In this document: one piece after another, positions 43,914-53,525 of the stretch | Numbering within the stretch: position 1 is the stretch's first letter | Layout of the letters: every line of letters starts with the position of its first letter | Source: Polyangia bacterium | GTDB lineage: Bacteria > Myxococcota_A > Polyangia > Polyangiales > Sandaracinaceae | Direction of reading: 5' to 3' | Assembly: GCA_030426845.1 (NCBI GenBank) | Contig: JAUHXR010000004.1 | Span: 1-64,000, forward strand | Length of the DNA stretch: 64,000 bases | Notes under the pieces: generated by a model | Database searches by the model: none | Told to the model about the DNA's origin: nothing | Seen by the model: only the letters and a program-made list of their open reading frames with translations | Translations under genes and position numbers: made by a program

Positions 43914-45244
43914 TTTGTCGTCCCTCCGCTTCGGCGCCGGTGCCTCCGCACCGCGCGCCACACGCGTCGTGCGAGCTCGCCCGCGTGGACGGGCTGGGTG
44001 ATCACCTCGTCGGCCCCCGCGCGCAGGAGCCGCGTGACGCGCTCCATGTCGCCGGGCGGCGTGTCGCTCAGGACGGGCACTCCGTGCGCGGAGAGCGCCG
44101 CCAGCGTGTCTGCGCCCGCGCCGGGCGCGTAGATCGCGTCGGCGCCCGCCACCGTCTGGTCCTCCGACACGATGTACGGGAGGATCCCGTTCGCTCCCAG
44201 CGCGACGACCAGGTCGCCCTGGAGCGTGCCGACGACCGCGACCGACGCGGGGTTCACGTCCGTGGCGAGCGCGTAGATGTCCGCGGTCTGCCGCTCCGGC
44301 GGCGACTGGGGCGCCGCCGAGATCATCCGCGCCGCGCGCCCCTCGAGGTAGGTGTGGTCGCGGCCGCGCTCGCGGGCCTCGGGCGCGGAGTCGAAGCGCG
44401 ACAGGATCCCGTGCACGACGTCGATCGCGGGGCGCTCCTCGGGGCGCTTGCTCAGCATCCAGAGGCAGAGGTCCTCGAGCTGCCGCGGGATCGCGAGGTC
44501 GCGCCGCACCTCGCGCGGTGGCTGCGGGTGCGCGAAGAGGTGCTGGGTGATGACCTGCATCGCGCTCCCCGTGTAAGGCGGCTTGCCGGTGAGCAGCTCG
44601 TAGAGGATCACCCCGAGCCCGTAGACGTCGCTCGCAGGGCCCACGTCGTCGCCCGCCGCCTGCTCGGGCGACATGTAGTCGGGCGTGCCGGTCGCGATCC
44701 CCTCCTGGGTCATCCGTCCGACGTCGGGGCGGTCTGCGATGAACGCGAGGCCAAAGTCCACGACCACCGCCCGGTCGCCGTCGGTGCCGCGCTCGAGGAA
44801 GATGTTCTCCGGCTTGAGGTCGCGGTGCGTGAGCGACAGCTCGTGGGCCGCGATCAGCACGTCCGCGACCTGCCCGAGGATCGGCAGCGAGCGCTCGAGC
44901 GGCGGCAGCGGCAGGTCGATGTCTACGATGTCGCGCAGCGTGATCCCGCGGAGCAGCTCCATCGCGATGAAGAGGACGCCGTCGTCGGTCTCGCCGAAGT
45001 CGTAGATCTGCACCGCGTGCGGGTGCTTGAGCTGCGAGGCGACGCGGGCCTCCCGGCTGAACCGGGCGCGGGCGGCGGGGGAGGCCGCCTGCTCGGGGTG
45101 GAGCAGCTTGAGCGCGAGGTCGCGCCCGAGGTTGAGCTGGGTGGCGCGCCAGACGACGCCCATCCCGCCCTCGCCGAGGCGGTCGACGAGCTGGAAGCGC
45201 TCGGCGATCACGTCGCCGGCCTTCGGTTCGGCGGGCGGCTTCAT
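43910..45244 (-). CDS. Ser/Thr kinase with degenerate receiver domain
   Basis: A 444-residue soluble protein. Kinase motifs at about 15-280 are complete: LGEGGMGVVWRATQ, LALKLLHP, LTHRDLKPENIFL, VVDFGLAFI and GTPDYMSPEQAAG. Residues about 315-435 have the alpha/beta rhythm of a response-regulator receiver (VAVVGTLQGDLVVALGANG, LRAGADEVITQPVHAGELAR). However, the phospho-accepting Asp position reads IYAPG and the conserved Lys is Gln (ITQP), so it cannot work as a normal receiver. No membrane helix. ATG 45244 overlaps the stop of the cyclase gene (ATGA) and its stop overlaps the LysM/FecR start, so it is the middle gene of a tight three-gene unit. Confidence 0.9.
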   Translation of the reverse strand: MKPPAEPKAGDVIAERFQLVDRLGEGGMGVVWRATQLNLGRDLALKLLHPEQAASPAARARFSREARVASQLKHPHAVQIYDFGETDDGVLFIAMELLRGITLRDIVDIDLPLPPLERSLPILGQVADVLIAAHELSLTHRDLKPENIFLERGTDGDRAVVVDFGLAFIADRPDVGRMTQEGIATGTPDYMSPEQAAGDDVGPASDVYGLGVILYELLTGKPPYTGSAMQVITQHLFAHPQPPREVRRDLAIPRQLEDLCLWMLSKRPEERPAIDVVHGILSRFDSAPEARERGRDHTYLEGRAARMISAAPQSPPERQTADIYALATDVNPASVAVVGTLQGDLVVALGANGILPYIVSEDQTVAGADAIYAPGAGADTLAALSAHGVPVLSDTPPGDMERVTRLLRAGADEVITQPVHAGELARRVWRAVRRHRRRSGGTTK

Positions 45245-46995
45245 CCCCTCACCTCGAACAGGTGGACCGGCTCGCCCTTGCCCGCGAGCTGGCGCTCGCC
45301 GCGGTCGATGAGGTCGAACTCGTCGCCGACCTCGTCGCGCGTCTCACGGGTCACGAGGATCTGCTGGGGCCGCGCGATCGCCTCGAGCCGCGCGGCCACG
45401 TTCACCACGTCGCCGATCGCGGTGTAGGCCATGCGCGTCTCGGAGCCGACGTTGCCGACCACCGCGTCTCCCGTGTGCACGCCGATCGCGAGCTGCACCG
45501 TGACGCCGTACTTCGCCTTCCAGGTCTCGTTGCCCGTCTCGAGCCAACGGACCATGTCCTCGGCCGCGGCGAGCGCGCGCGCGGCGTGGTCGGGCTGCTC
45601 CTCGGGCGCGTTCCAGAGCGCCATCACGCAGTCTCCGATGAACTTGTCGACCGTGCCGCCGTGCCGGAAGACGATCTCGGTCAGGATGGTGAACAGGTCG
45701 TTGAGGATCGCGACGACCTGCTCGGGCTCCGAGCGCTCGGTGAGCGGGGTGAAGTTCACGACGTCGGCGAAGAGCACCGTGATGCGCCGGCGCGAGCCGC
45801 CGAGGTGCATGTCCTGCTCACGCGCGACCACCCGATCGACGATCTCGCCCGGGAGGTAGCGACCGAGGTCGGCACGGATCGCCTCCTCCTCGCGGATGCG
45901 CGCCTCGCTCGCCTCGAGGTCGAGCGACGCTCGGCTCAGCGCCGCGCCGAGGGTCGACAGCTCGTCCGAGGTCCGGACGTCGACGGTCGCGCCGAGCTCG
46001 CGGCGCCCGAGCCGCTCCGCGAGCCCGACGAGGGTCGCGATGGGGCGGGTGATCGAGCGGGCGACGAGGAGCCCGGCGAGGAGCGCGAGCAGCGCAACCA
46101 CCGCGGTCGCGATCCAGACGCCCGTCCGCAGGGTCGCGATCTTGGCGAGCGCGACGCGGGTGGGCACCTCGACCACCACCGCCCAGCCGCGCGAAGGCAC
46201 GCTCGCGATGGTCCCGAGCGTGGTCTCGCCGCGCGGGTAGGTGCTCTGCCGCGAGAACATCGCGGTGAGCTGCCCGGGCTCCAGTCCCTCGACGAGCGGG
46301 TGGTCGCTCACGTCGCGGACCGGCTCGCCCTCCATCCCGTTCGAGTCGGCGACCGCGTGCCCGCTCGCGTCGAGGACCAGGATCGCCCCCGAGTCGTGGC
46401 GGAGCCGGCGGTCCGCCACCCGCGTCACGTAGGACTGGAGCGGCTCGAGGGAGACGCTCGACGCGGCGAAGGCGTTCGGCGGGGCGGTCGGGGCGCTGCG
46501 CATCGGGACGACCACCGTCAGCCGGGCCGCGACGTCTCCAGGCTGCGCCGAGCCGATCGCCACTCCCGCCTCGCCCGCGCGGGTGCGCAGGTCCACCGGC
46601 AGGGTGTCGGGGAGCCGTGGGGGGCTCGCGCCGGACTCGCGCACGACGTCCACCAGCGCGCCCTCGCCGTCGTAGATCGCCACGTGATCCAGCGCCTCGA
46701 CCCCCTCGACCGCGTGCATCGCGGCCTGGACCGCGGTGTCCTCGTCGAGCCGCTCGCTCATCAGCATGCGCCCGACCACGTCGAGGCCGTCCTCGACCCG
46801 GGTGAGCTGGGACTCGAGGCTCGCCCCGACGTCGTCGGCGATCGCGAGCTGCGCCTCGCCGATCTCCTCCTCGAGGGCCCCCTCGGCCCGGTCCAGGACG
46901 AACAGCCCGACCGCCGGCAGGGGCACCAGGGCCAGGGCCGCGGCCAGCAGACCGAGCTTGAGGCGCAGGGAGAACCGGGCCGTGGGCTCGCTCAT
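45241..46995 (-). CDS. Membrane adenylate-cyclase-type signalling protein
   Basis: A 584-residue receptor cyclase. The first helix (LKLGLLAAALALVPLPAVGL) is followed by a 240-residue extracytoplasmic dCache-like sensor, a second helix (WIATAVVALLALLAGLLVA) at about 285-306, a HAMP linker and a class III nucleotide cyclase domain at about 395-520. Catalytic residues are present: metal-binding Asp in VLFADVVNFTPL, the DKFIGDCVMALW segment with its Lys and second metal Asp, and YTAIGDVVNVAARLE, with Thr and the transition-state Asn and Arg. The residue pattern favours ATP (cyclic AMP) over GTP. ATG 46995. First gene of the coupled unit; divergent from the FHA regulator with 47 bp between starts. 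Confidence 0.9.
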   Translation of the reverse strand: MSEPTARFSLRLKLGLLAAALALVPLPAVGLFVLDRAEGALEEEIGEAQLAIADDVGASLESQLTRVEDGLDVVGRMLMSERLDEDTAVQAAMHAVEGVEALDHVAIYDGEGALVDVVRESGASPPRLPDTLPVDLRTRAGEAGVAIGSAQPGDVAARLTVVVPMRSAPTAPPNAFAASSVSLEPLQSYVTRVADRRLRHDSGAILVLDASGHAVADSNGMEGEPVRDVSDHPLVEGLEPGQLTAMFSRQSTYPRGETTLGTIASVPSRGWAVVVEVPTRVALAKIATLRTGVWIATAVVALLALLAGLLVARSITRPIATLVGLAERLGRRELGATVDVRTSDELSTLGAALSRASLDLEASEARIREEEAIRADLGRYLPGEIVDRVVAREQDMHLGGSRRRITVLFADVVNFTPLTERSEPEQVVAILNDLFTILTEIVFRHGGTVDKFIGDCVMALWNAPEEQPDHAARALAAAEDMVRWLETGNETWKAKYGVTVQLAIGVHTGDAVVGNVGSETRMAYTAIGDVVNVAARLEAIARPQQILVTRETRDEVGDEFDLIDRGERQLAGKGEPVHLFEVRG

Positions 46996-47042
46996 CGTCG
47001 GGGACCCCCCTGACGGGCGCTCGTAGTAGGCTCGGCGGCGAC

Positions 47043-48365
<1,323 letters not shown>

Positions 48366-48386
48366 CTCGGTAGAGGGCGCGGCCGC

Positions 48387-49232
48387 TCAGTTGTCGTTGG
48401 CGGCCTTGGTGAGGGCGCCGTCGAGGTGGACGTCCATCTGCGGGAACGGGATGCCGATGCCGGCCTCGTCGAGGGAGTACTTGGCCGCGCGCACGAGCTC
48501 CTGGTGCAGATCCCAGTAGTGCTCCTGCTTGCAGAACGCGCGGACCTGCCAGTCGACCGACGAGCCGCCGAGCCCCTTGAGGAAGACCTGCGGAGGCGGC
48601 TCCTCGAGCGCGAACTCGAGCTTCGTGAGCCCCTTCTCGAGGACCTTGCGGGTCTCGTCGATGTCGGCCGAGTAGTCGGCGCCGACGTCGATGTCGATCC
48701 GGCGGTGCGGGTGGTGGCTGTAGTTCTTGATGATCGCCCCGAAGATCGAGCCGTTCGGGATGATCAGCTTCTCGTTGTGGGGCGTGACGAGCTCGGTGGT
48801 GAAGAGCTCGATCTCGACGACGGTGCCGAGGGTGCCCGCGATGTCGACGAACTCGTCGACCTTGAACGGCCGGAACACGAGCAGCATCACGCCGGCCGCG
48901 AAGTTCGCGAGGGTGCCCTGGAACGCCAGACCGATCGCGAGGCCCGCGGCGCCGATGACGGCCGCGAAGCTGGTGGTGTCGACCCCGAAGACCCCGAGAC
49001 AGCCGAGGACCGCAGCGAGGAGGATGAGGTAGCGGGCGACGTTCGAGAAGAACTTGGCGAGGGTCTTGTCGAAGCCCGTGCGATCGAACGCGGCGAGCAT
49101 CCCGCGGCGCACCATCCCCGCGATGATCCAGGCGATGAAGAGGGCGATGAGCACGCCCACGACGCTCGGGAGGTGCTCGACGGCCCAGTTCCAGGCCTCG
49201 TCTCCCATGCTCTGTAGCTGTTCAGAATCCAT
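48387..49232 (-). CDS. Small-conductance mechanosensitive channel (MscS family)
   Basis: A 281-residue MscS-type channel. Three helices: VVGVLIALFIAWIIAGMVRR, ARYLILLAAVLGCLGVFGVD and the pore helix GAAGLAIGLAFQGTLANFAA followed by GVMLLVFRPFKVDE. The beta domain (TVVEIELFTTELVTPHNEKL) and a C-terminal cytoplasmic part complete the family length. It opens under membrane tension to release solutes in osmotic downshock. ATG 49232 is preceded by AAAGGGA at suitable spacing. It converges with the FHA regulator, 21 bp apart. Confidence 0.94.
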   Translation of the reverse strand: MDSEQLQSMGDEAWNWAVEHLPSVVGVLIALFIAWIIAGMVRRGMLAAFDRTGFDKTLAKFFSNVARYLILLAAVLGCLGVFGVDTTSFAAVIGAAGLAIGLAFQGTLANFAAGVMLLVFRPFKVDEFVDIAGTLGTVVEIELFTTELVTPHNEKLIIPNGSIFGAIIKNYSHHPHRRIDIDVGADYSADIDETRKVLEKGLTKLEFALEEPPPQVFLKGLGGSSVDWQVRAFCKQEHYWDLHQELVRAAKYSLDEAGIGIPFPQMDVHLDGALTKAANDN

Positions 49233-49459
49233 GTTGGTCCCTTTCGGCCGCCCGATATAGCAGGTCCTGTGCGAATACCGGACTTCGGTCGATTTTGTGG
49301 TGGGCGGCCTCTACGGCTGGGGGGAGGACCCCGCAAGTGTGGGCCGCGGCCGATGGCCGAGGGTGGTCGAATCGCCCGGTTCGTCGCTTTCTCGACGCGC
49401 GCGGCGTTGGAACGGAACATGCCCAGCGCCTGCCGAGAAAGCTGGAGGAGGTGATTCGG

Positions 49460-50602
49460 ATGAGGAGCAGAGCTTCTGTACGAGCGATCGCGCTCACGAC
49501 GACCGCGCTCACGATGATGATGTGGGGTGGCGTCGCAGCCGCTCAGGACACGGAGGCGGCCCCGGACGAGGCGGAGGCGAACACCGCCCGCGTCACGGAG
49601 GCCCACTCCGAGGACGACGTCGATCTGGTGATCACCGCCGGCGCGACCGGCGCGTGGGGCAACGCGCAGAGCATCGGGGCCAACCTCGCGGGCCTCTTCA
49701 CCGTGCGCGAGGGGCAGCACGCGTTCCTGGCGGAGGTGAGCTGGCTCTTCGGCGCGGCGGCGACCCGCGACCCGATGACCAACCAGTTCGGGGACCTCGA
49801 GGAGAACGCGAACAACTTCAACCTGCGTCTCCGGTACGACTACTTCATCGACACGGACAACGCGCTCTTCGTCGCGGCCCGGCTGCGGCGCGATCCCTTC
49901 GCCCGGCTCGAGCCGCGCTTCCAGGGGCAGATCGGCTACCTGCGGAACTTCCTCAACGAGGAGAACCACCGGTTCTGGGGGGAGGCGGGTCTCGACTTCA
50001 CGTTCGACCGCTTCGACGCGCCCCTGGCGATCGGCGGTTCGGACGCGGCGGGCAACCCGCTCCTGTCGCAGGATCGCGGCGTCGGCTCGCTGCGCCTGTT
50101 CATCGGCTACAGCAACCAGCTCAACGAGGTCCTGACCTACCAGACGGGCTTCGAGTTCCTCTGGGGCCCGCTCCGCACCGTCGGCTCGGGTCAGGAGGCG
50201 GCGATGCGCTTCGAGTGGATCAACCAGTTCCGCTCGAAGATCGAGGACTGGCTCCAGATCTCGCTCGATCTGACCGCCCGCCTCGACAGCGCGCCCCCCG
50301 GCCAGCTCACGCCGTGGGACGAGCAGGCCGGTCAGGCCACCCAGATGCTCGACATCCTGGGCACCCTCAACCTCGTCGGCAGCTTCGACCTCGACGGGGA
50401 GCCGGCGGCCGAGGAGGAGCCCGAGGCCGAGGAGCCCGAGTGCCCCGTGTGCGAGACCTGCCCGGTGTGCGAGGACTGCGACGCCGCGGTCGAGGCGGCC
50501 CGTCAGGAGGCCCAGCAGGCCGCCGACGCGGCGGCCGAGGAGGAGCCGAGCGGCGCCGAGGCCATCCAGGAGACGGCCGAGGAGATGGACCTGGTCGAGT
50601 AG
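49460..50602 (+). CDS. DUF481-like outer-membrane protein with acidic Cys tail
   Basis: A 380-residue exported protein. The signal peptide ends WGGVAAAQD. The central 250 residues have the strand pattern of the DUF481 (salt-induced outer-membrane protein, YdiY-like) family (FNLRLRYDYFIDTDNALFVA, RLRRDPFARLEPRFQGQIGY, LRLFIGYSNQLNEVLTYQTG). The last 80 residues are unusual: very acidic, Ala/Glu-rich, with a Cys cluster (CPVCETCPVCEDC). ATG 49460 is chosen over GTG 49451 because the strong GGAGGAG site at 49444-49450 is correctly spaced only from the ATG. It is convergent with the tandem-kinase gene. Confidence 0.78.
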   Translation: MRSRASVRAIALTTTALTMMMWGGVAAAQDTEAAPDEAEANTARVTEAHSEDDVDLVITAGATGAWGNAQSIGANLAGLFTVREGQHAFLAEVSWLFGAAATRDPMTNQFGDLEENANNFNLRLRYDYFIDTDNALFVAARLRRDPFARLEPRFQGQIGYLRNFLNEENHRFWGEAGLDFTFDRFDAPLAIGGSDAAGNPLLSQDRGVGSLRLFIGYSNQLNEVLTYQTGFEFLWGPLRTVGSGQEAAMRFEWINQFRSKIEDWLQISLDLTARLDSAPPGQLTPWDEQAGQATQMLDILGTLNLVGSFDLDGEPAAEEEPEAEEPECPVCETCPVCEDCDAAVEAARQEAQQAADAAAEEEPSGAEAIQETAEEMDLVE

Positions 50603-50618
50603 CCGACCGAGGCTCCCG

Positions 50619-52709
50619 TCAGGGAGTCATAGGCTCGGACGCGACGCCGTCGCCGGTCTCCGGTGGCGGCGTCGCTGCGTCCGAGGTCGACTCCGGGGAC
50701 GCGGCCGCGTTCGTCAGGTTCGCACCCGACATCTCGGCGCCGCCGTCGGAGAACATCACCCCGAAGGCGATCGCGGCCGTCACGACGACCATCGACACCA
50801 GGGCGACGAGCGGGATCCACGGCGCGTCCTTGGGCTCCTCGTCGCGTCGCTTGGCGTAGATGCCCGAGCTCTCCGGCTCGTCCCAGCCCTCGAGGATCGC
50901 GAGCACCTCGCCCATCGAGGCCGGGCGACTCGAGGGGTCGCGCTGGAGCATCCGGTCGATCGCCTCGTCGACGCGCGGGGGCACCTCCGCTCGCAGCGAC
51001 GACACGCGCGGCGCGGGGTCGGTCGCCTTGTGGAGGAGCACCTCGCCGGCCGACGGCGCGACGAACGGCGGCCGCCCGGTGAGGAGCGCGAAGGCGATCG
51101 AGCCGAGCGCGTAGACGTCGGTGCGCGCGCCCACGTCGCCGCCGTAGACCTGCTCCGGGGCGCAGTAGTCGGGCGTGCCCATGAAGGTGCCGACGTGGGT
51201 GTGGTGGGTCGCCGACGCGAGCTCGGGCGAGAGCACCTTGGCGATGCCGAAGTCGAGGATGCGGATCGCGGAGCGCGACGGCGTCATCACCTCGGCGTCC
51301 ATCAGGAAGAGGTTCTCGGGCTTGAGATCGCGGTGGACGATCCCGAGGTCGTGGGCCCGCCGCATCGCCCGCGCGACCTGGGTGAGGAGCGCCTTGGTCT
51401 CGTCCACTCCGAGCGGCCCGTTGCGCTCGAGCAGCTCCGCGACCGTCTCGCCGCGCAGGTACTCCATGATCGCGTAGGGCCGGCCGTCCGGGAGGGTCCC
51501 GAAGTCGAAGAACGCGGGGATGCTCGGGTCGCCGACCGCGCTGGCCGCGCGCGCCTCCTGCTCGAAGCGCTCGACCGCGCCGCCCGTCCGGATGACGTCC
51601 TTGCGGAGCACCTTGATCGCGACCGAGGTGCGCAGCCGCTCGTGCTCCGCGCGGAACACCTCGCCGACGCCGCCGGCGCCGATCCGCTCGACGATCCGGT
51701 AGGGGCCGATCCGGGCGCCGATCAGGCTCTCGCTCACCGCCGGGGGCGGCTCGGAGTAGCGCGCGTTGCGCCCCGCGCCGACCAGCTCCTCGGCCACCGC
51801 GCGCGCGCTCTCGGGGCGGTCGGCCGGGTCCGCGGCGAGGCAGCGCTCGATCACGCGACGCACCGGGTTGGGGATGTCGGTCGCGCGCTCGTCGCGCGGC
51901 ATCCGCACCGGGGTCCCCGCGAGCTGGGCCACGATGCGCTCGCGCGAGGAGCCGCCCTCGAACGGGAGGCGGCCGGTGATCATGCGGTAGCCGAGGACCC
52001 CGAGGGCGTAGAGGTCGGTGCGCGGGCCGACCGCGGGCTCGCCCCGGAGCTGCTCGGGCGCGAGGTGCTCGGGCCGCGAGAGCCAGGCCTCGCGGGCTTC
52101 CTGACCCTCCGCCTCACGGAGCGGCGACAGCCCGAAGTCGGCGACCCGGACGGGGTCGAGCGTCCCGCCGCGCGCGTCGACGTGGACGTTGCGCGGGCTC
52201 AGGTCGAGGTGGAGGAGCGACTGGGCGTGCGCGGCCTCGAGGGCGCGCGCGATCTTGACGAGCGCGGAGACCACCTGCGGGAACGGGAGGTGCCCCTCGG
52301 CGTCGAGCACCTCGGCCAACGTCGAACCGGTGACGAAGTCGGTGACGACGTAGGGCAGCCCGAGCTGCGCGTCCTCGCCGTAGTCTCCGACGCCGAGGAT
52401 CGCGTCGCCCGTGAGCTCGCTGGCGCGCGCCGCGGCCTCGAGGAAGCAGCGGCGCGCGGCCGGCTGCGCGGCGAGCTCGGGCCGGAGGATCTTGATCGCG
52501 ACGCGCCGGCCGAGGACCGCGTGGTGCCCGCCGAAGACCATCGTCGCGCGACCCACGCCCCGCGCCCGGTCCGCGAAGTAGCGCGCGCCCAGGGTGAACG
52601 GGCGCAGCAGCGCGCCATCCCGGGGGCAGAAGGGGAGCCCGGAGGCGACGCCGCAGCTCGGACAGACGTCCGGGCGGTCGATCGTGAGCTGGGGTTGAGG
52701 GGTCGACAT
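50619..52709 (-). CDS. Tandem Ser/Thr kinase with N-terminal zinc ribbon
   Basis: A 696-residue protein with two kinase domains. A zinc-ribbon start (CPSCGVASGLPFCPRDG) precedes kinase 1 (about 40-305). Kinase 1 lacks a normal glycine loop (YFADRARGVGRATMVFGG), keeps VAIKIL lysine and DFG (VADFGLSPL), and has LHLDLSPRNVHV, with the Arg before the catalytic Asp changed to Leu, plus APEQ. Kinase 2 (about 330-610) is canonical: IGAGGVGEVFRAEH, VAIKVLRK, IVHRDLKPENLFL, ILDFGIAKV and GTPDYCAPEQV. One helix near 640-660 (IPLVALVSMVVVTAAIAFGV) and a short acidic Ser/Thr-rich tail end the protein. ATG 52709. Kinase 1 may be a pseudokinase that controls kinase 2. Confidence 0.92.
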   Translation of the reverse strand: MSTPQPQLTIDRPDVCPSCGVASGLPFCPRDGALLRPFTLGARYFADRARGVGRATMVFGGHHAVLGRRVAIKILRPELAAQPAARRCFLEAAARASELTGDAILGVGDYGEDAQLGLPYVVTDFVTGSTLAEVLDAEGHLPFPQVVSALVKIARALEAAHAQSLLHLDLSPRNVHVDARGGTLDPVRVADFGLSPLREAEGQEAREAWLSRPEHLAPEQLRGEPAVGPRTDLYALGVLGYRMITGRLPFEGGSSRERIVAQLAGTPVRMPRDERATDIPNPVRRVIERCLAADPADRPESARAVAEELVGAGRNARYSEPPPAVSESLIGARIGPYRIVERIGAGGVGEVFRAEHERLRTSVAIKVLRKDVIRTGGAVERFEQEARAASAVGDPSIPAFFDFGTLPDGRPYAIMEYLRGETVAELLERNGPLGVDETKALLTQVARAMRRAHDLGIVHRDLKPENLFLMDAEVMTPSRSAIRILDFGIAKVLSPELASATHHTHVGTFMGTPDYCAPEQVYGGDVGARTDVYALGSIAFALLTGRPPFVAPSAGEVLLHKATDPAPRVSSLRAEVPPRVDEAIDRMLQRDPSSRPASMGEVLAILEGWDEPESSGIYAKRRDEEPKDAPWIPLVALVSMVVVTAAIAFGVMFSDGGAEMSGANLTNAAASPESTSDAATPPPETGDGVASEPMTP

Positions 52710-52893
52710 GTAAGCGCTCTGTGAGTTGGGCTACGGGCCCGGCGGCGGGTTGCTTCCCACCGCGGGTTGCCGAGCGCGCCGAGCGCGTTCGTTGGATGCG
52801 CATCTTTCGTACAGAGCGGACGGCTACACCTCTTCAAAGGTGGACGGAGGCGCGTCGGTCTCCGGGGTCCCCGCGGCTGCTACCCTGGGCGCC

Positions 52894-53490
52894 ATGACGG
52901 TGGCAGCACGGACGGGGATCCAGCTCGCGGGCGCGCTCCTCGTGGCGCTCGTCGCGGCGCTCGGCTGCGATGGGCCGATCGAGGTGGACGCGGGGATGGA
53001 CGCAGGGGGGCGCGCCGACGCGGGCGCGCCAGACGCGGGGACCGACGCGGGCGTGGACGCGGGCGGGACGGACGCCGGGCCAGCCGACGCCGGGGTCACC
53101 GACGCGGGAGCCTCCGACTCCGGCCCGAGCCCCGACGCGGGACCCGACCTGGACGCCACGCGTCGTCGCCTCGCCGCGGCGTGGCGCCACGCCTCGGGCA
53201 GCAACTCCGACGGCCGCGCGCTCTGCAACGGTCAGTGCGGCTTGGTGACTGACTCGGCGCTGCGCAGCGTCTGCCGCGACGACTGCGGCTTCGTCACCGA
53301 CCCCGATCTGCGCGCGTTCTGCTCGGGTCAGTGCGGCTTCATCACCGACCTCGACCTGCGCCGCTTCTGCGAAGGGTCGTGCGGCCTGATCACCGACCCC
53401 GACCTGCGCGCGCTGTGCCGGGGCGACTGCGGGTTCGTGACCGACAGCGCGCTCCGCAGCTTCTGCAGCGGGTCGTGCGGCCTGCTCTGA
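52894..53490 (+). CDS. Lipoprotein with a 16-residue cysteine repeat
   Basis: A 198-residue lipoprotein: the signal peptide and lipobox are LLVALVAALGC, the linker (about 30-85) is almost pure Asp-Ala-Gly. The C-terminal 88 residues are five full copies, plus a sixth partial, of a 16-residue unit with consensus C-x3-C-G-[LF]-[VI]-T-D-x2-L-R-x-[FLV]. Each unit gives two Cys three residues apart, so the domain would be either a disulfide ladder or a metal-binding solenoid outside the cell. I recognise no family. ATG 52894; a 184-bp region separates it from the divergent tandem-kinase start. Confidence 0.75.
   Translation: MTVAARTGIQLAGALLVALVAALGCDGPIEVDAGMDAGGRADAGAPDAGTDAGVDAGGTDAGPADAGVTDAGASDSGPSPDAGPDLDATRRRLAAAWRHASGSNSDGRALCNGQCGLVTDSALRSVCRDDCGFVTDPDLRAFCSGQCGFITDLDLRRFCEGSCGLITDPDLRALCRGDCGFVTDSALRSFCSGSCGLL
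53224..53487 (+). repeat. 48-bp tandem repeat encoding the Cys unit
   Basis: Five in-frame 48-bp units from 53224 to 53463 and a 24-bp partial sixth ending just before the stop. The protein unit begins Cys-x3-Cys-Gly. DNA units have drifted (different third bases), so the repeat is an old protein-level duplication rather than a recent DNA slippage product. Confidence 0.85.
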
Positions 53491-53525
53491 GCTTCGGATC
53501 CGACCCAGCGCGGCCCCCGAGGAGA

